27,479 bases of DNA, taken from positions 1 through 27,479 of IMG/VR virus record IMGVR_UViG_3300031787_000676; one strand, 5' to 3'. The stretch comes from a virus. Below are positions 23,211 through 27,479 of this stretch, in pieces; the first letter of the stretch is position 1; the number at the start of each line of letters is the position of its first letter. A program made the position numbers and the translations under genes. The notes under the pieces were generated by a model that was not told the origin of the DNA, searched no databases, and was given only the letters and a program-made list of their open reading frames with translations.

Positions 23211-23794
23211 GCGGCCAACCTACCAACACAACCCATCCCGTACCCGTCATCGCCCAGGCTAGAGATCCGAGCGAGCGTCGCGCTCTCTTGAACCGGGAAG
23301 TCGGCGGCCAACTCTTTGACCACTTCATCCAGGCGTCTGTTGAACCCGCCGTACAACCCGTTACCCATGCCAGGAATCTCGCGGCTGAGTGACGCGCCAT
23401 TCTTAACATCGGCGACGGTCACACGTGGGAGCGGATCGCTGGCGAAGTTACCGGCAAACTTCTCGTACAAGGCATCGAGCGCGGCGGCATACAACTCGTC
23501 GCTGATCTGACGATTTACGAACACGAAATCGGCACCGAACCGGATCTCCTGGCCGTCGATCGCGGTATAGTTTTGACCTTTGTAGTCTTGCATCCCGTCG
23601 AAGTAAGAGGCCTCGAAGATCCCGACGACGGCCTTCACGGCGTCGTAGTTTGGGCCGTCCTGGTACCGGATATTGATACTAGCGCCGCCGCTATACACGC
23701 TGGACCGGACGCTGAACTTGACGCCAGGGAAAGATTCTTTTAGGACCTGGCGAATCATTACTGCGGTTTCTGCACAACTGAGATAATTTTTCAT
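23207..23794 (-). CDS. LPD29-domain protein
   Basis: A 195-aa protein. The first half, KNYLSCAETAVMIRQVLKES then FPGVKFSVRSSVYSGGASI and a W/Y-x-DGP word, matches the large polyvalent protein-associated domain 29 pattern. That domain is found alone or fused in phage and conjugative-element proteins and is of unknown biochemical role. The second half (about 100-195) has no family I recognise. I set the start at MKNYL (23794) because AGGAGA lies about 10 nt upstream; an earlier in-frame GTG/ATG at 23848 would overlap the next gene and lacks a site. It is the second gene of the leftward operon. Confidence 0.72.
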   Translation of the reverse strand: MKNYLSCAETAVMIRQVLKESFPGVKFSVRSSVYSGGASINIRYQDGPNYDAVKAVVGIFEASYFDGMQDYKGQNYTAIDGQEIRFGADFVFVNRQISDELYAAALDALYEKFAGNFASDPLPRVTVADVKNGASLSREIPGMGNGLYGGFNRRLDEVVKELAADFPVQESATLARISSLGDDGYGMGCVGRLAA

Positions 23795-23810
23795 GCTGAT
23801 TTCTCCTAGA

Positions 23811-24080
23811 TTAAGAAACAAGGGATTCGAGATTACCGTCGGCACCAAACTCGCTGACGATTTTCCGAATCACGATTACGTTGCCAAACATTGACACGGC
23901 GCTAACACCTTCTACTTGATCGAAAGTAGGAACCTGGCCGTCCATGAAGTATCTTTCCGAAAGAGCTTGCTCGATTGTGAAACCGGACATCTCTTCAAAG
24001 TAGGCGGCGGCGCTGGATAATTTTTTGAAGGTCCGGATAAATTGACCATCAGGAGCGCGATTGATTATTTGATATTTCAT
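23811..24080 (-). CDS. Hypothetical protein, first gene of the leftward operon (89 aa)
   Basis: An 89-aa protein starting MKYQIINRAPDGQFIRTF, with a helix (SSAAAYFEEMSGFTIEQALSE) and a beta-rich C-terminus (AVSMFGNVIVIRKIV). It is not recognised. GAAAGGA lies 7-13 nt before the ATG. It is the first gene after the leftward promoter (24116-24144), so it is expected to be expressed early, as phage takeover proteins often are. No membrane segment, Cys or catalytic signature is seen. Confidence 0.62.
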   Translation of the reverse strand: MKYQIINRAPDGQFIRTFKKLSSAAAYFEEMSGFTIEQALSERYFMDGQVPTFDQVEGVSAVSMFGNVIVIRKIVSEFGADGNLESLVS

Positions 24081-24115
24081 TCTGTTTTCCTTTCGTTTGT
24101 TGTTTGTACGCTTTT

Positions 24116-24144
24116 ATTATGGTCCCATTACGATACCATTGCAA
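24116..24144 (-). promoter_or_regulatory. Leftward sigma-70 promoter
   Basis: On the minus strand TTGCAA (24144-24139) and CATAAT (24121-24116) are 17 nt apart, a 4 of 6 and 5 of 6 match to -35 and -10. Initiation is expected near 24109, about 29 nt before the first ATG. TTGCAA is self-complementary, so the same six bases could also serve rightward, but I see no good -10 for that direction. This is the only clear promoter in front of the ten-gene leftward operon. Confidence 0.65.
24119..24139. promoter_or_regulatory. Inverted-repeat operator candidate in the divergent control region
   Basis: ATGGT (24119-24123) and ACCAT (24135-24139) form a dyad with an 11-nt centre. It covers the last bases of the leftward -10, the entire spacer and the first base of the -35. 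A dimeric repressor bound here would block the leftward promoter. The adjacent ribbon-helix-helix protein (24182) and the LexA-type protein at the far end of the operon are the obvious candidate ligands. Confidence 0.5.
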
Positions 24145-24181
24145 CACCTAAATGAAAATATTTTGTAAATAAACCACAACC

Positions 24182-24373
24182 ATGACAGAAAACCCCACAA
24201 AACCCACCCAGCTACACCTTACCCAGCGATTGCGGGCCGAGCTTTTCGAGCAAGCCAGCAAGGAGCGCCGGTCCATGTCGAGCCTGGCCGAAGAGCTGAT
24301 TGCCCTGGGCCTGACAAATCGCCGCCAGGCTATCGAAGATCGGATCGATCAGGTGCTACATGGCCGGGGGTAA
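24182..24373 (+). CDS. Ribbon-helix-helix (Arc-like) DNA-binding protein
   Basis: A 63-aa protein. The strand TQLHLTQRLRAELFEQAS, then the two helices of an Arc/MetJ-type fold (KERRSMSSLAEELIALGL), are clear. The tail is charged (DRIDQVLHG). Such proteins bind DNA as dimers through a paired beta ribbon and often repress their own region. It sits at the start of the rightward replication arm, facing the divergent leftward promoter. No Shine-Dalgarno is evident before the ATG, so initiation may be weak or on a short leader. It overlaps the resolvase gene by 14 nt. Confidence 0.82.
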   Translation: MTENPTKPTQLHLTQRLRAELFEQASKERRSMSSLAEELIALGLTNRRQAIEDRIDQVLHGRG

Positions 24374-24722
24374 GCGCAATCGCGAACGGGGCGCGGAACT
24401 CGAACTCGAAGTAGTCCATACCTGGAAAGCCCAGGGCGTTGAGGCCCAGCGGGTCCCGTTATCGGGCGGAGCTGGTGGGATGTTTATTGGTGATGTGATA
24501 TTGGCCGGCTACACAATCGAATGTAAGCGGCGCAAGGATGGATTCGGAGTGTTATACGACGCTCTGAACCAGCAAGGGAGCGACTTCCTGGTAGTTAGAG
24601 CTGACAGAAAGCCGCGCCTATACGTGATCCCGGAAGAGACGATGCTCTTGTGGCACCGTCAATACGGGCTTTTTAATTTCAACTTAGCAAATAGCAAGAA
24701 GGAGCAAGACAATGAGCTTTGA
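24360..24722 (+). CDS. Holliday-junction-resolvase-like PDDEXK nuclease
   Basis: A 120-aa protein with the restriction-endonuclease-like core. RNRERGAELELEVVHTW provides an N-terminal Glu (E13 or E9). GGMFIGDVILAGYTIECK contains D45, E54 and K56, i.e. the D-x(8)-E-x-K motif. FGVLYDALNQQGSDFLVVRADRKPRL is the usual following region. Size and motifs fit the small archaeal-Hjc-like resolvases often found in phage replication modules, where they cut branched DNA. AGGTG precedes the ATG. It overlaps the ribbon-helix-helix gene by 14 nt and the SSB-like gene by 11 nt. Confidence 0.78.
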   Translation: MAGGKRNRERGAELELEVVHTWKAQGVEAQRVPLSGGAGGMFIGDVILAGYTIECKRRKDGFGVLYDALNQQGSDFLVVRADRKPRLYVIPEETMLLWHRQYGLFNFNLANSKKEQDNEL

Positions 24723-25293
24723 TTTAGGACTAACGGGCGAAGGCGGCGGGCAATACATTCGCTACAACGCCAGCACCGGCACGTGGAACGTTGACGGCAA
24801 CCAGGTACAACTCGGTCAATTCCTGGTCGATCCTACCAGCCTCAAAACTGGATGGGGAAAGATCGTGGCCGGGACATCCCCGAACTGGCAATGGGACACG
24901 CGTCCAGGCGTCAAAGGCGATCAACCTAGCGACGAACATAAACGCGGGTTTTCTCTGCAAATCTATTCGAAGGCCATCGGCCAGCGCGAATGGTCAACCA
25001 ACTCCGCCGGCAGTAACAAGGGATTGTCTGCCATTTGGGGGCAGATCGCGGACCAGTCCGTGGCCAACCCTGGCAAGGTACCCGTCCTTAAATACACGGG
25101 ATCAACGGTAATCGCGATCGGCAAAGGATCAACCCAGGTACCCAACTTCACCCTGGACAAGTGGATCGATGCACCAGCCGATTTCATTTTGTACGACGCA
25201 CGTGGATTTACTCAGGAGCAAAATTCGAAACCCGCACCCGCACAAGCGAAGGCCCCGGCCCCAGCACCAGCGGATGACATCGACGAATTTTGA
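24712..25293 (+). CDS. Putative single-stranded-DNA-binding protein
   Basis: A 193-aa protein. Residues about 10-160 are beta-rich and aromatic (QYIRYNASTGTWNVDG, WGKIVAGTSPNWQWD). The end is an Ala/Pro linker (KPAPAQAKAPAPAP) followed by the acidic tip DDIDEF. An acidic tail with terminal Phe after a flexible linker is the hallmark of bacterial SSB (DDDIPF) and of T7 gp2.5-type proteins, which use it to recruit replication partners. The fold itself I cannot confirm from sequence. AAGGAG precedes the ATG. Position between a resolvase and a primase-helicase agrees with the call. A strong terminator follows. Confidence 0.62.
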   Translation: MSFDLGLTGEGGGQYIRYNASTGTWNVDGNQVQLGQFLVDPTSLKTGWGKIVAGTSPNWQWDTRPGVKGDQPSDEHKRGFSLQIYSKAIGQREWSTNSAGSNKGLSAIWGQIADQSVANPGKVPVLKYTGSTVIAIGKGSTQVPNFTLDKWIDAPADFILYDARGFTQEQNSKPAPAQAKAPAPAPADDIDEF

Positions 25294-25309
25294 TTAACTT
25301 TTGAGTAGG

Positions 25310-25338
25310 GGCCGCGGTTAATCCCGCGGTCTTTTTTT
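25310..25338 (+). terminator. Intrinsic terminator just before the primase-helicase
   Basis: GGCCGCGG (25310-25317) and CCGCGGTC (25324-25331) form an 8-bp GC stem with one G-U pair around TTAATC, followed by seven T (25332-25338). The primase-helicase ATG begins 3 nt after the T-run, so the hairpin occupies the place where a Shine-Dalgarno should be. It acts as a terminator for the SSB unit and may also regulate the next gene. Confidence 0.85.
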
Positions 25339-25341
25339 CCC

Positions 25342-27240
25342 ATGACGGAACTGGTACAACACATAGAACAAGTCGCCCAGTATTTTTGGGGTGAACCAAA
25401 CACAAAATTATCCAAGCCGGGGAAAGAGATCCGGTTTGGTACGCATGGGTCCAAGTCAATCGATCTCGAAAAGGGAACCTGGTACGATCACGAACAGAAC
25501 GAAGGCGGCGGCGTAGCGGATCTAATCCGCAAAGAAACCGGCGGCGCGAAGATCGAAGCCTGGATGAGCGAGAACCTGGGGGTCCAGCTTACGCCCAGGG
25601 CGAGCAAGATCGAAGAACTAAAGCCGATCCAGGCCAAGAAAGTAAAAGCCGTGTACCCGTACGTGAATGCGTACGGCGAGATCGTTTACGAAGTTATCCG
25701 ATTTGAGCCGAAAGACTTCCGGCAAAGGCGCCTGGAGAACGGTAAGCACGTGTGGAACCTACAAGGCGTTACACCCTTGCCGTACAACCTTCCGGCCATC
25801 CTGGAGCATCCGAGAAAGACTATCTTCCTGGTCGAAGGGGAGAAGGATGTCGAGGCCCTAAAGCAACTGGGATTGCTGGCATCTTGCAACTCAGGCGGTG
25901 CCAAGAAATGGACCCAGGAATTGAACTTGCATTTTGCCGGGCGCAAGATCATCGTATTGCCGGACAATGATGAGGCCGGACAGAACCATGCCAGGGTGAT
26001 TACCGAGCAACTCGGCAACGTGGCCGCGGAGATCCGTATCCTGGAACTCCCGAACCTGAAAGAGAAGGGCGACGTATCCGATTGGATCGCCCAGGGCGGG
26101 ACCAAGGACCAGCTCGTACACCTGGCCAAGAGTGCGCCACTCGCGAAGGATTGGCAAGCGCCAGTCAACCCGCCCAAGCTCCGCATCCTGACACTCAAAG
26201 AGATCGCGCAATTGCCGCCAGTCACCTGGCTAGTGAATGGACTGATCCCCAAGCACTCGCTTGCCATGGTCTATGGCGAACCTGGCGGCGGTAAAACTTT
26301 CACGGCGCTAGATATTGCGCTAACCGTGGCCCATGGCGCGCAATGGCATGGCCATGAAGTCGCCCAGGGACAAGTGTTTTACGTGGCGGGCGAAGGCGTT
26401 GGCGGATTTAGAAAGCGGATCGGAGCCTGGCACCAGCATCACGAACGCGTCGAAGAGGCGCCCTTCTACCTGATCCCGAAGGCGGTCAATCTCCTGGACG
26501 ACGCGGAGATCCAGGACCTACTGCAAACCATCGAGACAATGCGAAATCCCGATATGCCCGTGGCCATGGTGGTATTCGATACCGTTGCCAGGTGCATGAT
26601 CGGCGGCGATGAGAACTCCGCCCAGGACATGGGCAAAGCGGTCAAGAACATGGACCTGGTACGCGAGCAAATCGGGTGCGCGGTCCTACCGATCCATCAC
26701 TCCGGCAAGGATAGTAATCGCGGGGCGCGGGGATCGACGGCCTTAATCGGTGCCGTGGATGTATCGGTACGCGTCGAGCGGGACGCGGATCGCGTACTAC
26801 TTACCACGGAAAAGCAGAAGGACGCCGAGCCGCTCGATCCGATGCAGTTTAAAACGATCAGCGTTGAGCTGGCCGCCGGACCCTTGTCCCTGGAAACAGA
26901 AACCAGCCTGGTCCTGGAGATCAGCGATCAACCCGCGGACATCGTGGCCAGGAAGAAACTCAGCGGCCAGCAACGCTTAATCCTGGACGCGCTACATGAT
27001 GCGTTATCGAGCGCCGGGGAACAGAGACAGATCGGGAACTACATTCCGAAGGGTTACTACTCGGTGAGCGAATCCTTGTGGCGCGACTTCGCGATGAGCA
27101 AACAGATCAGCGACGGATCGGACGATAGCAAGAAGAAGGCATTTTTACGCGCCGCGAAAGCGCTCCAGGAACGCGGCATTGTTGGCAAGTGGGACGATTT
27201 TTGTTGGATATGGAAGGACAAACATGAACCTAAATTATGA
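25342..27240 (+). CDS. TOPRIM primase-RepA-type helicase fusion (replicative)
   Basis: A 632-aa bifunctional replication protein. Residues 1-130 are an N-terminal region with SIDLEKGTWYDHEQNEGGG, a word common in DnaG-like/phage primase N-termini. Residues about 158-250 are a TOPRIM fold: VEGEKD (E165) and LPDNDEAGQ (D208, D210), with GDVSDWI after it. Residues about 280-530 are a RepA-like hexameric helicase: Walker A GEPGGGKT (G312-T319), VAGEG, Walker B VVFDT (D413), LPIHHSGK with a sensor His, and GARGSTALIG. The C-terminal 100 residues include a helical region probably of winged-helix type. It starts at ATG 25342, since the homology-like part begins there and no other start is near. No ribosome site is visible. 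Two small overlapping frames and an origin-like repeat follow. Confidence 0.88.
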   Translation: MTELVQHIEQVAQYFWGEPNTKLSKPGKEIRFGTHGSKSIDLEKGTWYDHEQNEGGGVADLIRKETGGAKIEAWMSENLGVQLTPRASKIEELKPIQAKKVKAVYPYVNAYGEIVYEVIRFEPKDFRQRRLENGKHVWNLQGVTPLPYNLPAILEHPRKTIFLVEGEKDVEALKQLGLLASCNSGGAKKWTQELNLHFAGRKIIVLPDNDEAGQNHARVITEQLGNVAAEIRILELPNLKEKGDVSDWIAQGGTKDQLVHLAKSAPLAKDWQAPVNPPKLRILTLKEIAQLPPVTWLVNGLIPKHSLAMVYGEPGGGKTFTALDIALTVAHGAQWHGHEVAQGQVFYVAGEGVGGFRKRIGAWHQHHERVEEAPFYLIPKAVNLLDDAEIQDLLQTIETMRNPDMPVAMVVFDTVARCMIGGDENSAQDMGKAVKNMDLVREQIGCAVLPIHHSGKDSNRGARGSTALIGAVDVSVRVERDADRVLLTTEKQKDAEPLDPMQFKTISVELAAGPLSLETETSLVLEISDQPADIVARKKLSGQQRLILDALHDALSSAGEQRQIGNYIPKGYYSVSESLWRDFAMSKQISDGSDDSKKKAFLRAAKALQERGIVGKWDDFCWIWKDKHEPKL

Positions 27241-27358
27241 GCTAAATGTAGGGGTTAACCCTATAAAAGACGGACAAAACGGACTTGTCCGGAGCCTGTG
27301 GATAACTTTGTCCGCGGACAAGGACGGACAAGCCGGACAGACAAGGGGAACTCAATGA
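27224..27358 (+). CDS. Small frame overlapping the primase end (44 aa), unknown
   Basis: ATG at 27224 is preceded by a strong GGAAGGA site 7 nt upstream and overlaps the primase-helicase end by 17 nt. The protein is MNLNYELNVGVNPIKDGQ and so on, with two DGQ words, because the repeated CGGACAA sequence is translated. The stop overlaps the next ATG in ATGA, as in other gene pairs of this phage. No family is recognised. The DNA repeat is selected on both strands, so the coding role may be secondary. Confidence 0.42.
   Translation: MNLNYELNVGVNPIKDGQNGLVRSLWITLSADKDGQAGQTRGTQ
27297..27305 (-). promoter_or_regulatory. Consensus DnaA box
   Basis: TGTGGATAA on the plus strand is TTATCCACA on the minus strand, a perfect match to the strong Escherichia coli DnaA box. 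It sits inside the CGGACAA repeat cluster, directly downstream of the primase-helicase gene. A single exact 9-mer can occur by chance, but its place among iteron-like repeats makes a DnaA-assisted origin likely. Confidence 0.6.
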
Positions 27359-27479
27359 ATACAAGGGTTAGCGGGCGACGGACAAGTACGGACAAACGAG
27401 CGCCAAGTACGGACAGACAAATCTCCTCTCTAGGAGATTGTCTGACTTGTCCGGCGGACACGTTGGAGCGTTGGAAGGA
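27355..27479 (+). CDS. Partial small frame running off the window (41+ aa), unknown
   Basis: ATG at 27355 overlaps the preceding stop (ATGA), with AAGGGG about 7 nt upstream. The frame is open to the last base. It reads MNTRVSGRRTSTDKRAPSTDRQ, then SSLGDCLTCPADTLERW, with a C-x-x-C pair. Basic, with RTSTD/PSTD words that come from the DNA repeat. It could be the start of a longer gene beyond the window; no family is recognised. Confidence 0.4.
   Translation, partial: MNTRVSGRRTSTDKRAPSTDRQISSLGDCLTCPADTLERWK
27414..27444. other. Large perfect-looking hairpin in the repeat cluster
   Basis: CAGACAAATCTCC (27414-27426) pairs with GGAGATTGTCTG (27433-27444) over 12 base pairs with one bulged A, leaving the loop TCTCTA. 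No T-run follows, so it is not an intrinsic terminator. It lies within the iteron-like block and inside the last partial frame. A single-strand initiation site, a protein-binding cruciform or an mRNA fold are possible. Confidence 0.5.

Larger units (their letters stand above)
27271..27461. repeat. Iteron-like CGGACAA cluster, candidate replication origin
   Basis: CGGACAA occurs in exact form at 27271, 27315, 27325, 27379 and 27389. Its reverse TTGTCCG occurs at 27285, 27308 and 27447. One-base variants (CGGACAG, CGGACAC) occur at 27334, 27410 and 27455, and a partial copy at 27280. Pairs are spaced by 9-10 nt (27271/27280, 27315/27325, 27379/27389), one helical turn. Two copies meet head-to-head as the perfect 14-bp palindrome at 27308-27321. 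Such phased repeats beside a replication gene are the usual form of initiator-binding iterons. Confidence 0.62.

Noticed and set aside
23795-23848. Upstream in-frame start for the LPD29 gene (18 more residues)
   Set aside because: It overlaps the preceding gene and lacks a ribosome site; AGGAGA precedes the chosen start at 23794, where the LPD29 pattern begins.
27261-27461. A 66-aa minus-strand frame across the repeat cluster
   Set aside because: Openness follows from the repeated heptamer; its Val/Arg/Leu composition mirrors the repeats and no ribosome site is seen.
1-27479. Diversity-generating retroelement, suggested by the Bbp17/Bbp19-like head genes shared with BPP-1 relatives
   Set aside because: No reverse transcriptase motif and no template/variable repeat pair was seen in the window.
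1-27479. tRNA genes or insertion sequences
   Set aside because: No cloverleaf-like segments in the few intergenic gaps and no transposase or terminal inverted repeats were noticed; the only recombinase is the resolvase-type gene.

Overview
The window is one continuous stretch of a tailed double-stranded DNA phage genome with a T7-like (podovirus) virion. This is shown by a portal C-terminus, tail tubular proteins A and B, three large internal (ejection) proteins and a fibre with a T7-type N-terminal domain. The capsid protein and its small neighbours look more like the Bbp17/Bbp19 type of Bordetella phage BPP-1 relatives than like T7 itself. No phage RNA polymerase is visible. The promoters I can see are of host sigma-70 type, and there is a LexA-type DNA-binding protein and a consensus DnaA box. 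This suggests a proteobacterial host, probably environmental, but the host is an inference. The small serine recombinase and small DNA-binding proteins leave a temperate life cycle possible but unproven.

Layout. Positions 2-19978 (+) hold the late genes: portal (partial), a Bbp19-like protein, scaffold, a terminator with a promoter nested in it, major capsid, putative decoration protein, a terminator, tail tubular A and B, and internal virion proteins of about 176, 752, 1078 and 831 aa. These are followed by the tail fibre, three receptor-binding or fibre-associated genes, and a lysis cassette (membrane proteins, two tiny basic proteins, a 3-TM-type holin, an M15 endopeptidase). Positions 20051-24080 (-) are a tightly overlapping ten-gene leftward operon: a LexA DNA-binding domain only, a CxxC protein, a YqaJ-like exonuclease, two tiny membrane proteins, an alarmone-hydrolase-like HD protein, a serine recombinase, an unknown, an LPD29-domain protein and an unknown. 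It ends at a terminator that works only leftward. Positions 24081-24181 are the divergent control region, with a good leftward promoter and an inverted repeat lying over its -35 and -10 boxes. Positions 24182-27240 (+) are the replication arm: ribbon-helix-helix regulator, PDDEXK resolvase, SSB-like protein, a terminator, and a TOPRIM primase-RepA helicase fusion. Positions 27224-27479 hold an iteron-like repeat cluster (CGGACAA) with a perfect DnaA box, overlapping two small reading frames. This is the best origin candidate.

The most interesting signals are these. (1) A RelA/SpoT-synthetase-like domain and a ParB-like domain sit inside a probable ejected virion protein, while the same phage encodes a SpoT/MESH1-type alarmone hydrolase in its leftward operon. 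(2) There is a candidate replication origin. (3) The sequence CCWGG is strongly over-represented by hand count. (4) A promoter is nested in a terminator before the capsid gene, and a terminator directly abuts the start codon of the primase-helicase. All counts were made by eye; no database search was run.
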